From positions 1 to 64,000 of the forward strand of contig CAJQUW010006870.1 in NCBI GenBank assembly GCA_907163375.1: 64,000 nucleotides of DNA, in the 5' to 3' direction. Origin of the DNA: Prostheceraeus crozeri. Lineage: Eukaryota; Platyhelminthes; Polycladida; Euryleptidae. Made by a program: the position numbers and the translations under genes. Numbering within the stretch: the first letter of the stretch is position 1; every line of letters starts with the position of its first letter. Below, one piece after another: positions 51,752-61,491 of the stretch. Below the pieces are notes generated by a model. It was given only the letters and a program-made list of their open reading frames with translations. It had not been told where the DNA came from and searched no databases.

Positions 51752-52009
51752 CTGTAGAGGAATACAGAGTGGGCGGAGTTTTGAAGTGTCTCTAGTTCTT
51801 TTGTAAGTTTTAGTTGCGAAACCAAATACTGAAGATGTTCATTATTTTATACGCTTTATTAATTTCGGCCTTCTCTTCGGCCATCATTAGAAGCAGAGAA
51901 TCTATACATGTATGTTGAAAATTATTTAGAATTTATATGCATGCTCATTAAGTACTTTTCAGGTTTGCATCATATTCAAGCTTTTAATCTCTATTTATAT
52001 GATCTCATT

Positions 52010-52220
52010 TCATGCTGTAGAATTTGATACGAAGACTGTAAGAGCGGTAAATTGAAGACATGCATGATTCTCGTTTCTTCGGATCAAGTCACGATGGATG
52101 GATCCCTTGACCGCTTCAGGTCTAGTCTTTCGATTAGTTATTATAAAGTTATTATTTGGCTTGGAATTCCCAGCCGTTAAGGTGACATATGGCGGATAAC
52201 ATTTCGCAGATCTGGCCACC
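52010..52220 (-). CDS. Possible upstream exon of the receptor gene
   Basis: Acceptor 'cattcgttgtgtag' at 52220, then an open phase with VARSAKCYPPYVTLTAGNSK and NENHACLQFTALTVF. Two cysteines and strand-like segments are compatible with part of another Ig-like domain. A good donor is lacking, which is why confidence is low. Confidence 0.3.
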
Positions 52221-52429
52221 TACACAACGAATGAAAATTTTAAATGTTTCTTAATATAAATGACAAATTAGGGATCCGCTTGGAAATTTATAACAAAAGT
52301 CCCTGCGATGACACACAAGCACTCCTCTCTTGCACTAAACATTAGTATCCGCTGACTATCGTTTACTATCATTTCTTTCTATCTTAATCGATCGTTGAAA
52401 AGATGTAGCATTTCATTTGGTTTTCTCCC

Positions 52430-53480
52430 GGTTTATTTTTTCATCGCCTTCAGGAGCGTCACTCGTTGTCTGCCCGTGCACGGTTCCCTTCGATGATTCC
52501 CGTCAACACTGAGTGCTCTAGCTGATTCTTTCCCATCACATGTCCGAAGAACTATCTTCTGCGGTTGCATCGGACCTGCTCACGTTCTGCACAGACTATG
52601 CGAAGAACCTCATCGCAAGATTTTCTCTCAACCCATGAAATTCGCATCATCCTCCTGTAACACCGCGTCTCGAAAGCTCATCATTGGTGAAAGCTGAACA
52701 TACGTTGGTTTTAATGATGCTTTTCTGTGTGGGAATTGAGATGTTCCGGCTTGTTATAACTTTCCGCATGCCACACCTGTCCTCCTTTTGATTTCCGTCC
52801 CTGATTTCCCATTTGAAGTCATGAGACTGTCGAGAAAGCGGAACGGTTGCACGTGTCTGATTTTTCTCATGTCTCAACCAAGCAATGTAGTAATTTTTCC
52901 TTCCGCTGAATACCATTGCAGCTGATTTTCCGATGTTGATAGTCATTCCCGTTGCTTCACTTTCATTAGTTATTACATCCCTTAGCGCTTGGAGTTTAGT
53001 TTGACAATCTACCGCAATTATTGCTTCAGATCGCTTCAGATTGTTCAACTGCACACCACGGCGGCCAGCTGCCGCATAATGGCTTCTGTGTACAGATTGA
53101 AGAACATAATTGTCTGACACCTCATTCTACATGTATATCTTGCCATTTTCCTATTTTGATGGTGCACCTCACTACAGTCGATTGCCTTCAGAAAGATCCG
53201 AAACTAGTTGTTTATCCGTCTCATCGCTGTCCACTGCGTCCAGAATCTTGAAGAATTCATCATATTTGACTTAATCAAAAACTTTACAATAGTCGATAAA
53301 AAACACGTAGACATCTCTTTCCTTTTCGTTGCCCGTCTCTATTAGTCTGCGCAGTAGCAGAATAGCGTTTGTTGTTTTATTGCTGCTCTGCAGCTTCATG
53401 CTTCGTTCTTCCAAGAGGTCTTAGCGCTTCAATCTTTTGGTCTTCTACTGCTTGGATAAAGCTGACATACTCCAATCAAA
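52430..53480 (-). mobile_element. LINE reverse-transcriptase relic
   Basis: Minus-strand frames contain VYVFFIDYCKVFD (motif A region, about 53275-53320) and, further downstream, LQALRDVITNESEATGMTIN and GKSAAMVFSG (the 'G...N..KT..M' segment after motif C). Several frameshifts and stops separate them, so it is an old, 5'-truncated copy. Confidence 0.65.
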
Positions 53481-54230
53481 ATATCTTCTTTGGCAGTCCT
53501 ACAATTCCATTTAATTCCTCCTTTAATCTGTCTGTAAAAGTTCTCTGCAACCCGCCATTGATCCGTCTCTGCATCCTTCATTGATACATCAAATTCAGGA
53601 TTTCAGTGTTTTGTTTTCTGTGACGATAGAAGTTGAGTCTCAGCGATTTTTCGATGCAAGTTTCATATTGAAAAACCAAACAAATAGTTTATCGGAAAAA
53701 GAAAACGCCATCCTAATTATCAGAAGATATTTATCGCTATCGATGCCGAAGCAACCAGACCGAATCCGAAATCTGTTTCTATAGAGGTATTCTTATAATT
53801 CAATATTTAGGAGTGCAAGCCAAACTGCTGAAATTTCATGTTCAAGTTAATCTATGTAGATGTCACAGAAAGCAAAAAGGGAAAACAACATGTTTTATTT
53901 ATGCCTTTGATTGATAAAGTTGTCTGAACTGTGAAATTTTGCTACAAGTAGTCGAGTAGATATCTAATAGTTTCATAAGAAATTTTATCAATTTGTTTTC
54001 CACTCCTTTTTATCACCGGTATAGTACAAAAGTTTCAATAACAATTGTTGCATATTTCGCTGATTTCATGTGAAGAATTCTTTTCAATTTTCATTATTTT
54101 GTTGAACTAAAGAATAGTCAATCTCGCTCACCGACGTTTCTCCAGCACACATAACGTAGCAACCATTGTATCGCGGACTTGCTCTCAAGTAAACGATAAA
54201 TTTCTTATTCGATGCAGGGAAAGTAGTAAG
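53480..54230. other. No recognised gene
   Basis: Short open frames only. A phrase 'caagatggccgcca' near 54258 borders the following repeat array. I see no domain or repeat pair here. Confidence 0.35.
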
Positions 54231-54249
54231 GAAGTGACAAACACCAGAT

Positions 54250-55480
54250 AGCGCAAGATGGCCGCCATCGCTGAGTCCCCCCCCCTCTGGAACGGCAGAG
54301 TGTCGTGGTCGGCCGCCGTGGTGCTTCGGGTCTGAGTCCCCCCCCCTCTGGAACGATAGAGTGTCGTGGTGGACTTGGGCGACCGCCAGGATTAGTCTTG
54401 AGGCTATAGTGTGTGATGTTTTTGGTGCAATCTGCTGAATGTTGGGTTGTAAAATGGGTTGTTTCGAGTGGAAGGAGTGGTCGGATGAGAAAACGGAGGT
54501 CGGATTCGTGTTCAGCGTGAAATTCTGCATCGGTAGGGTGAGTTTCAAGGCAATCGGTGAGAAAAAATTTTTCTTCAAAATTTTAACAGAGTTAGAATTT
54601 GGGACGTTTTGGTGTGTAGCGCCCAAACGAAGCATCGGATGAGAAAACGGAGGCCGGATTCGGATTCAGCGTCAAATTCTGCATCGGTATGGTGAGTTTC
54701 AAGTCAATCGGAGAGAAAAAATTTTCGGCTGACGTCCCCCCCCTCTGGACAGCTTGCTTCGATTTTGGCTTCCAGTGGATGGATTTTGTCGTGCGATAGC
54801 TCGTTTGAAAGCTAAGAGTGAGACAAATTCAGTGAAAGAATCGGCTTGTTCCTATCTGTCTTCGTTTAGATGTGAGACGCCATTTAAGATTTTGGGACAT
54901 TGGCGAAAAACGACAGAGTTAGAATTTGGGACGTTTTGGGCTCTAGCTTCAAAACGAAGCATCGGATTGGAAAACGGATTTCAGATTTGGAATCAGCGTC
55001 AAATTCTTTATCTGTATGGTGAGTTTCAAGTCAATCGGAGAGAAAAAATTTTCAACATTTTTCGAAAAAACGACAGAGTTAGAATTTTTGCGATGGCTGC
55101 CTACTGTAGAGCCAAAACGAAGCATCGGATGGGAAAACGGAGGCCAGATTCGGATTCAGCGTCAAATTCTACATGGAAATGGTGTATTTCCAGCTCAATC
55201 GGAGAGAAAAAATTTTCGGCTGACGTCCCCCCCCCCTCTGGACAGCTTGCTTCGATTTTGGTTTCCAGTGGACGGATTTTGTCGTGCGATAGCTCGTTTG
55301 AAAGCTAAGAGTGAGACAAATTCAGTGAAAGAATCGGCTTGTTCCTATCTGTCTTCGTTTAGATGTGAGACGCCATTTAAGATTTTGGGACATTGGCGAA
55401 AAACGACAGTTAGAATTTGGGACGTTTTGGGCTCTAGCTTCAAAACGAAGCATCGGATTGGAAAACGGAGGCCAGATTTC
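54250..55480. repeat. Tandem repeat array, about 490-bp unit, left of Polinton B
   Basis: The block from 'ggctgacgtcccccccc' through 'ttcgattttggcttccagtgg', 'ttcctatctgtcttcg' and 'gaagcatcggattgg' occurs at 54728-54985 and again at 55218-55470. Within it the subunit 'cgaagcatcgga' plus 'cggattcagcgtcaaattc' recurs four or more times (near 54628, 54956, 55119 and 55446). Two C-run phrases 'cccctctggaacg' with 'agagtgtcgtggt' lie at 54285 and 54345. It abuts the first Polinton B gene and may be part of that element's terminal repeat; the partner would be outside the window. Confidence 0.7.
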
Positions 55481-55541
55481 GAATCAGCTTGATGTTATTG
55501 TCCAATGAGGATCATCATCCAATGAGAATCAAGCATTTCTT

Positions 55542-55550
55542 TATAAATAG
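55542..55550 (+). promoter_or_regulatory. TATA box (tataaatag) of the first rightward Polinton B gene
   Basis: tataaatag stands about 100 bp before an ATG at 55648. Directly after that ATG lies an intron-like segment (gtaagt at 55651, pyrimidine tract and cag at 55718), so the transcript may have a short spliced leader. Confidence 0.55.
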
Positions 55551-55718
55551 CGAGCCTTCCACAGTGAGAATCATTCCATCGTTGAATCACACGAGTGACG
55601 GACGCACATTTTCTCTCTCTAGTTCCCTGTTCTATTATCCAACTAAAATGGTAAGTCGCTACTTCCCTCCCTCTCCTCCCTTGAACGTAAACTTAATACA
55701 ATCTTTTTTCATTTTCAG

Positions 55719-56423
55719 GCATCTACTCCATCTGCTGCACTAGTAGGACAAAATGGCGGTCAAACGTTACAAGGTTCGCTACGCTCAGATCATCTACAAC
55801 TGAGGCCAGTGGAAGAAACATCCAAGGTACATAATCCTACACCGCTACAGCGTAAATTTAAACAAGCCTTGCGTTATGATGATCATAGCGTAGTACTCCA
55901 AACGGGAATGCTCCCTTCCACGGATGTCAAGATAATGCACAATCAGTATGGGGACTACATACTGATCCCCGTGAGTCCGTACATTCGCCACCAACTTGAT
56001 ATTATTGAGGAGTACGTGACATTAAATATGGACATTCCTACTCCTCTTGCTCAAGAGTGGAAGGCGAGAGATGACAAGGATACTCCCTATAGAAAGATTT
56101 GGGATGGTAATCACATTTGCCTACCGGTATCACATTGGTGTACTTACTATAAGAAGGATGGAGATCATTCAATACCCATCAGATGTGATGAGCTCGGAGA
56201 AGGTACTTGGGATATCCTTTTCAAAGTGAATGGGCTATATTATGGTCGACACAAGGATAATAAAATAGCCTCTCTCTCCATGCATATGGAATCCATCCTA
56301 TATATTCCGAAACCACCCAACGTGGATGACATAATTGATCAAATCCTTAACAGCAGTGGTACGAAGCGCAAGTCGGAGAAGAATGCTACATCAAAACGCA
56401 AATCAAAGAAGGAGAATTACTAG
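55719..56423 (+). CDS. Unrecognised first gene of Polinton B
   Basis: About 204 residues from the internal ATG at 55809, open to about 55719 upstream, where a splice acceptor may lie. The protein is mixed alpha/beta-like, with HNPTPLQRKFKQALRYDDHS, then YILIPVSPYIRHQLDIIEEY, and a lysine-rich C-terminal tail (KRKSEKNATSKRKSKKENY) that looks like a nuclear-localisation or DNA-binding tail. Being the leftmost gene under a TATA box, it may act early. No family recognised. Confidence 0.5.
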   Translation, partial: ASTPSAALVGQNGGQTLQGSLRSDHLQLRPVEETSKVHNPTPLQRKFKQALRYDDHSVVLQTGMLPSTDVKIMHNQYGDYILIPVSPYIRHQLDIIEEYVTLNMDIPTPLAQEWKARDDKDTPYRKIWDGNHICLPVSHWCTYYKKDGDHSIPIRCDELGEGTWDILFKVNGLYYGRHKDNKIASLSMHMESILYIPKPPNVDDIIDQILNSSGTKRKSEKNATSKRKSKKENY

Positions 56424-56635
56424 TCCTTTCCTAACTCTACCCTATGACAATTAGCTTATGTGCTTTGAGTGTCGTAGACGTGGTCTTATTAGATACATTT
56501 TACTTCTTCGTTGCCATCATATCATTTGTGTATTTTGTCGTGAAAAGCATCGATGTAATTCTTCATTTTGTAATATGTTATAGAACGTTTCCTTAGATGT
56601 GTAAATTTCCGTTTTAGGCTTCTATCATCATTTTT

Positions 56636-57166
56636 ATGGATTGTGAGGGTGAACCTGTACAGGAGCTCAGTGCTATTGCTATGAACAATTGGACATATCA
56701 GATTGTTAGTGTCTATCATCAACATGCCAACTGCGATCCCAATGTTGATCAATGGGCGAGAAAACACATTCATGGACTTAATCTGAAATATTTGCAAGAC
56801 TATGGCTTTTCTTGTGAAAGTGCTCTTCTTATTGACTTTAAACGATGGTTAGCTGCTTTCAATGTTATACGCATCTTTTGTAATAATCCTGGTAAGGAGA
56901 GGAAAGTATTTCCCAATCTAATCATTGATGATATTTTGCTCCCGCCTTGGGATAGTAGAGTAAATCAACATTATCATGAAGTCACGAAACGTTTTAAGGA
57001 TTTGTGTGTTCCTATTTTGTCTGTTCGTTGTAGTAGCTACGTTGATAACCAATGCTTCTTTCCTCCTTACCTCAACACTGCCAAAGTCCTGTGTGGTTAT
57101 CATTGCTCGCTGTATGATAGTTATCAGCTGTATCTATTTTATCTCTTTCAAACCATTGATTTATAA
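56636..57166 (+). CDS. Putative DEDD-type exonuclease, Polinton B
   Basis: About 176 residues. The N-terminus MDCEGEPVQELSAIAM has the D-x-E of exonuclease motif I after a hydrophobic strand. HIHGLNLKYLQDYGF and LLIDFKRWL follow, then a strand IRIFCNNPGKE, NLIIDDILLPPW, and GYHCSLYDSYQLYL near the C-terminus, where an H-x(4)-D fits motif III. A proofreading or nick-processing 3'-5' exonuclease is inferred. The family resembles RNase-H-fold nucleases in Polinton-like and retroid contexts, but no name can be given. Confidence 0.5.
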   Translation: MDCEGEPVQELSAIAMNNWTYQIVSVYHQHANCDPNVDQWARKHIHGLNLKYLQDYGFSCESALLIDFKRWLAAFNVIRIFCNNPGKERKVFPNLIIDDILLPPWDSRVNQHYHEVTKRFKDLCVPILSVRCSSYVDNQCFFPPYLNTAKVLCGYHCSLYDSYQLYLFYLFQTIDL

Positions 57167-57253
57167 TGCATGCTTGTTACCGTTATTCAATAAATGTTAC
57201 TATGAGAAGAGTTGTTGTTTTCATGCAATGGATGGGTTAGTTAAAGGGCGATC

Positions 57254-57664
57254 ATGTCTTTCTCAAACGACTGCGGAACATTACGTTTTCATAGGCAAAG
57301 TTTAAAAGGAGCTGTTCAAGATTATGTGATAAATTTTCATAAAGATGAGACCGACATCGAAGCAGTGGTCGATGATGCTAGCACTCTATTTCTAGAGTTA
57401 ATGAATACATTCTCTGATAGCATTGTCATGGCGCGATTAGTTGCGAAAATTAAGTTTAGTCATTTTGGAAAGGAAGAGGTGGAAAGTCGCTCTTTCCATT
57501 TTGCTTCTTATTCAATGGAAGTGGTAGATCACCCCGAAGAATTTTTTAAAAGGCATATGATAAAAATTGCTGAACGTCTTAACGCATTTAACCATCATGG
57601 TAGCAGTCTAGTGATTGAAGCGATTTCAGATATTCACATTCAACTTTCCATAAAGAAAAATTGA
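57254..57664 (+). CDS. Stand-alone protein like the N-terminal domain of Polinton polymerase
   Basis: 136 residues. The segment FHFASYSMEVVDHPEEFF, then MIKIAERLNAFNHHGSSLVI and IEAISDIHIQLSI matches in order the region before the 'NIKN..D.CFLWS' phrase of Polinton DNA polymerases, compare 14558 onward in Polinton A (FTNSQEIHNVND ... LRESGWRFVKILSKKIVIDKY). Here it is followed not by a polymerase but by a RING-like gene four bases away. It may be a split-off DNA- or primer-binding domain. Confidence 0.45.
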   Translation: MSFSNDCGTLRFHRQSLKGAVQDYVINFHKDETDIEAVVDDASTLFLELMNTFSDSIVMARLVAKIKFSHFGKEEVESRSFHFASYSMEVVDHPEEFFKRHMIKIAERLNAFNHHGSSLVIEAISDIHIQLSIKKN

Positions 57665-57990
57665 AAATGCAGTGGTACTTGATTGTAGCACAACTGGTTT
57701 TCGAGCTATGTCTGCTCACTCTCGAAGTATATTCCTTCTGTACATGCGTCTATTATTTAGAAAAGGCTAGCAAATTCATATCTTCAAAAAGACTTGCTAT
57801 AGACATCAGTAACGGTGAAACTATGTGTTGCGATGCATGTAAGCGAAAGGATGGAAATGAAAAGCGCATCTTCAAGAGATGTAAGCATGCTTTTTGTCAA
57901 CGCTGTTTCATACGTAATTGCATTCAACTTTGCCAATGTAACCACTGTGACATTGCTCATTTCGAGTGTCACTTATGTCGCAATAGTTAG
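57661..57990 (+). CDS. Membrane-anchored RING-like zinc-finger protein, Polinton B
   Basis: 109 residues starting MKMQWYLIVAQLVFELCLLT, a signal-anchor-like hydrophobic N-terminus. The C-terminal half has CCDACKRKDGNEKRIFKRC, KHAFCQRCFIRNC and CQCNHCDIAHFECHLC, a C-x2-C...C-x-H-x2-C-x2-C...C-x2-C...C-x2-C pattern close to RING fingers. A membrane-bound E3 ubiquitin ligase is a reasonable inference. The start overlaps the end of the previous gene by four bases (atga-type junction). Confidence 0.5.
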   Translation: MKMQWYLIVAQLVFELCLLTLEVYSFCTCVYYLEKASKFISSKRLAIDISNGETMCCDACKRKDGNEKRIFKRCKHAFCQRCFIRNCIQLCQCNHCDIAHFECHLCRNS

Positions 57991-58041
57991 TACCTATGCA
58001 AATGTGGTAAAGATAGGTTTTAGCAAAGACTAACACGGAAA

Positions 58042-58398
58042 ATGGCGAAACGTAAAATGACGAAACGTAAAAGTCAAAAGTTTTCTTCAGCCATTCAAGC
58101 TCTCCGACGAATGAAAGCAAATCAGCGATACAATGCTATACGACATGCTAACGATAAATTCATTTGTGAAATTATTTCTCATGTGAGGAAGTTGAGGACG
58201 AAGAAATTAGCGCCAAAACAACGAAAGTTACTTAAGCGATATGCTACGAAATTGCGTTTCATCTCCAATCCTAAAGTCGCCCTTCAAAGAAAGAGGAAAA
58301 CTCTAACACAAAAGGGCGGTTTCCTTTCAGCAATACTTCCAATGATAGCTCCTGCCGTGGGCAACCTATTGCGAAATATCTTTGGCTCTAAGCGTTAA
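58042..58398 (+). CDS. Basic core-type protein, Polinton B
   Basis: 118 residues, very rich in lysine and arginine, with phrases KKLAPKQRKLLKRYATKLRF and KVALQRKRKTLTQKGGFLSA, ending in a hydrophobic tail (ILPMIAPAVGNLLRNIFGSK). This combination recurs in Polinton/adintovirus genomes as a small virion protein, thought to bind DNA and membranes, comparable with adenovirus core proteins. The G-G-F before the hydrophobic tail is a possible maturation-protease cleavage site. The overlap with the ATPase gene is 17 bp. Confidence 0.6.
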   Translation: MAKRKMTKRKSQKFSSAIQALRRMKANQRYNAIRHANDKFICEIISHVRKLRTKKLAPKQRKLLKRYATKLRFISNPKVALQRKRKTLTQKGGFLSAILPMIAPAVGNLLRNIFGSKR

Positions 58399-59054
58399 TT
58401 ATGCAAATGTTGAGTCTCAAAGTAATAAAATGGATTTCAGACTTCAATGTGATAAAGTTCTGACTGTATCAGGTCCATCTCATGCAGGTAAAACTGTTTT
58501 CACGCTGAATTTATTGGATAAAAGAAGGGAGTTGTTTAAGGAACCTATCAATCGAGTGATTTGGTGTTATGGTATTTATCAACCGTCGCTGTTTCAGGAA
58601 TTGCAAAGTCGCAACTTTATTCGACATGAAGGAATTATTCCAGTGGATAAACTTCAGTCTAATGATGTTGTTGTATTGGATGATTTATTAAAAGAAAGTA
58701 AGAATTCAAAAGATGTTACAGATATGTTCACACCATAAAAGGTGTTTTATCATCTATATCACACAAAATTTGTTTCCTGATGGAAAAGAAGCTCGTACAC
58801 GAAACCTGAATACACACTATTATGCTATTTTCAAGAATCCGCGAGATAAAAGTCAATTTGAAATTTTAGCGCGACAAGTTGCACCCAGAGGATCAAAAGC
58901 CTTAATTGAAATTTTTCAAGCAGCTACTGAAAAACCATACGGTTACTTATTCATTGACTTTACGCAAGAGTGTCCGGAAGAATTTAGATTTCGAAGTGAT
59001 ATTTTGAAAACTCCCATGATTATCTACAAACTATCAGTTCTTATTCTCGCATGA
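58382..59054 (+). CDS. Genome-packaging ATPase (A32/FtsK-HerA type), Polinton B
   Basis: Carries VLTVSGPSHAGKTVFTLNLL, a Walker A P-loop, and NDVVVLDDLLKE, a Walker B strand with two aspartates, followed by the CFIIYITQNLFPDGKEARTR sensor-like segment with the family's glutamine. Its role is ATP-driven packaging of element DNA into capsids. Broken, about one break. It lies between the basic core-type gene and 59051-59725. Confidence 0.75.
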
Positions 59055-59725
59055 TTGTTATTCCTCAGGATGAATATGTACAATTGACTGCCATGCAGCA
59101 AGTAAAGCAACCTCTTGCAAATCAAATGTATAGGAAAGAAATAGATTATCAGCAAAATGTTCACATCAAAGATCCACATCGTGCTGTATTATTACAATCG
59201 GAAACTGTTGAGCAATTGAAAAACTTGAAGAATAAGATGCGTGACTCTGTATCGACTGCTACACCTTTAGCATCTCGCGCACATGCCATATCTCTTTTCA
59301 ACAGTATTGAACCCCATCTCAATGTAAATGATAGAGGAGAAATCATTACAGATGAAAATAAAGTGATTGATGCTTCACGTTATGAAGACTTGATTCAGTA
59401 TGCGACACGTAGAAAGCGCCGTCAGGGCTATGTTCCACCTGGTTGGTCATACTTTCTTAAACTATTGAAAAAGCATAATGTGCCAAAATTTGCTTTAAAT
59501 AATGAGACATTGAAGGAACTTGATTCAACAGTGGCTACTACTCCAATGCTTCAGGCGATGAAAATGCCAACAAATTGGTTTAAGACGTCACCTGCTACAT
59601 CCCCTCCCACACTCACTAAGCAAACAAGAAGAAGAACTCGACGTAGATCTACATCGCCACTAAAACTGGTAAAAGGAAAACGTAAAACAGCTCCTCCTAG
59701 GAAATACATGTTCTCAGACTATTAA
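59051..59725 (+). CDS. Polinton-conserved protein of unknown role, Polinton B
   Basis: 224 residues starting MIVIPQDEYVQLTAMQ. The N-terminal half is helical (YQQNVHIKDPHRAVLLQSET). The middle contains YVPPGWSYFLKLLKKHNVPK, which I recall as a conserved signature of Polinton genes next to the integrase or ATPase. The C-terminus is arginine/serine-rich (RRRTRRRSTSPLKLVKGKR). A virion or DNA-binding role is inferred. The start overlaps the end of the ATPase region by four bases. Confidence 0.5.
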   Translation: MIVIPQDEYVQLTAMQQVKQPLANQMYRKEIDYQQNVHIKDPHRAVLLQSETVEQLKNLKNKMRDSVSTATPLASRAHAISLFNSIEPHLNVNDRGEIITDENKVIDASRYEDLIQYATRRKRRQGYVPPGWSYFLKLLKKHNVPKFALNNETLKELDSTVATTPMLQAMKMPTNWFKTSPATSPPTLTKQTRRRTRRRSTSPLKLVKGKRKTAPPRKYMFSDY

Positions 59726-59726
59726 T

Positions 59727-59942
59727 ATGAAGCAGATGTGTTGCTTGCCATGTAATGAGCCGCCAGAGGTGAATGTCGTTGTCACTTGCACTCGCTGCGC
59801 CAGCTCTCATAATGAAACCCCTAAGCAATGTGAACACGATCGCAAAACCGCTAAAGCTAAATGCTGCAGTTGTTGTAAATGTAGAAAGGCAAGAAAACAA
59901 AAAGATGAGAAGGAGGAAAAAGAGTCAGCCGTCATCGACTGA
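59727..59942 (+). CDS. Small cysteine-rich protein overlapping the integrase gene
   Basis: 71 residues beginning one base after the previous stop codon. Twelve cysteines form CCLPCN, CTRC, CEHD and CCSCCKC clusters, then a lysine/glutamate-rich tail. The pattern suggests metal binding. It overlaps the first part of the integrase frame in a different register. The tight spacing and the cysteine pattern favour a real gene, but no family is recognised. Confidence 0.35.
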   Translation: MKQMCCLPCNEPPEVNVVVTCTRCASSHNETPKQCEHDRKTAKAKCCSCCKCRKARKQKDEKEEKESAVID

Positions 59943-60990
59943 ACGTTTGAAGTCAATCTATTATGATGTAAAACATCCGGCAGGATTTGCATCTATCAAG
60001 AAATTATCAAAAGCGAGTGGTCTTCCACAATCACAAGTGAAACGATGGTTAAATGGTCAGGCTACCTATACACTCCACAAACAAGCGAAAAAGAAGTACC
60101 GCACCCGCCATTATATTGTTCATGACATCGATGAACAGTGGCAAGCAGATTTGTGCGATGTTGCCTCCATTTCAAAACATAACTCGGGCAATAATTTTAT
60201 TTTAACCGTCATTGATATTTTCTCGCGTTATGCGTGGGCTCAACCTTTAAAAACTAAAGAAGGGAAAGGAGTAGCAAAAGCATTCCAAACAATTTTTCGA
60301 GAAGGTCGCATTCCAAAAAGAATTCAGAGTGATCAAGGAAAAGAGTTTGAAAATCAGCATGTGACAAGATTATTTGAGAGGCATGACATTGAGTTGTTTA
60401 GTGTAAAGAGCGCTTATAAAGCTGCACTCGTTGAACGTTTTAATCGCACATTAAAAAATCGCTTGTGGCGACATTTTACTGCCAACTTGACACAAAATTG
60501 GACAAAGGTTCTACAAGATACACTCCATGCCTACAATCACTCTATCCATCGTTCTATTGGACTCAGACCAGTAGATGTAAATGCTGACAATGTAGATAAA
60601 GTGCGCGAATCATTCCAACGTAAACGCACTCATGTGAAAAGTGATGTGAAAATTGGCGATAAAGTTCGTATCTCAAAAGTGAAAAGTGTTTTTGCTAAAG
60701 GGTACCTTCCGAATTGGACAGAGGATGTATTTACAGTATCAAGGATTAATCAAAAAGACTCTCCGACCACCTACAAGTTGAAAGATTACGATAATGAAGA
60801 AATTGAGGTAGCTTTTACCGCGATGAGATTGAGGTAGTCACTGAAAGTGAAACATATTTGGTAGAGAAAATCATTCGATGTAAAAAACGGCAAGGTGAAG
60901 AATGGTGTCTTGTTAAATGGACTGGTTATCCTTCAAGTATGAACTCTTGGATGCGTCGTGCCGACATCTTTCATCTAAGTGATCGACAGT
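59773..60990 (+). CDS. Retrovirus-type integrase with chromodomain-like end, Polinton B
   Basis: The likely start is the ATG at 59905 (MRRRKKSQ), because the upstream part overlaps the cysteine-rich gene. Parts in order: a helical N-terminus with KKLSKASGLPQSQVKRWLNG, then the RNase-H-like core with DLCDVA, FILTVIDIFSRYAWAQPL, IQSDQGKEFEN and AALVERFNRTLK, giving the D, D-35-E catalytic triad. A beta-barrel C-terminal domain (VKIGDKVRISKVK) follows, and directly after it coding sequence for a chromodomain-like segment (EEWCLVKWTGYPSSMNSW). The enzyme inserts the linear element into host DNA and the chromodomain may guide it to chromatin. Part of the element's limited damage may fall here. Confidence 0.85.
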
Positions 60991-61033
60991 GATTCATGCA
61001 AAGTTGTAACTAACAATGTTTAGGGTTTGAGCT

Positions 61034-61489
61034 ATGAATCCAACTGCCTCATTTTATTCACGACCCTCCTATGTAAGTGGCGGAGGACAAATTTACATCG
61101 GTGCTCGCCGCCAACGTGGAGGTAGCATACTTGGTGCACTGAAATCTGTTGTAGCACCTCTCATATCCAATGTCGGTAGATCTTTAAAACGAAATGTTTT
61201 AAGTAATGCCGTTGGCTTTGCTGGTGATGTTGCTAGTGATCTTTCCAGAGGTAGAAGTTTTAAGAGCAGTTTGTTGAATCGTGGGAAGGAACGCGGTTTA
61301 AAAACATTGAAGCAGACCATTGCTGGTGTTACTCAAGGAAAGAAATCACCTAAACGAATGAATAAAGGAAGGAGGAAACATCGCGGAGCTGGTAAGGTGC
61401 GATCTTCAGTCAAAAGGCATTCACGCAAACGTCGCAGAGGCTCTAATCATTCATCAGGCGCTAAACGACGACGCTGCTATAACTTCTAA
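61034..61489 (+). CDS. Adenovirus pVI/pX-like minor capsid protein, Polinton B
   Basis: 151 residues. QRGGSILGALKSVVAPLISN is an amphipathic, glycine-leading helix after a GG that could be a maturation-cleavage site. SLLNRGKERGLKTLKQTIAG follows, and the C-terminal third is a strongly basic tail (KRHSRKRRRGSNHSSGAKRR). Such small basic, membrane-active proteins sit beneath the capsid in adenoviruses and Polinton relatives. It lies three bases before the capsid gene, so they are surely co-expressed. Confidence 0.65.
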   Translation: MNPTASFYSRPSYVSGGGQIYIGARRQRGGSILGALKSVVAPLISNVGRSLKRNVLSNAVGFAGDVASDLSRGRSFKSSLLNRGKERGLKTLKQTIAGVTQGKKSPKRMNKGRRKHRGAGKVRSSVKRHSRKRRRGSNHSSGAKRRRCYNF

Positions 61490-61491
61490 TC

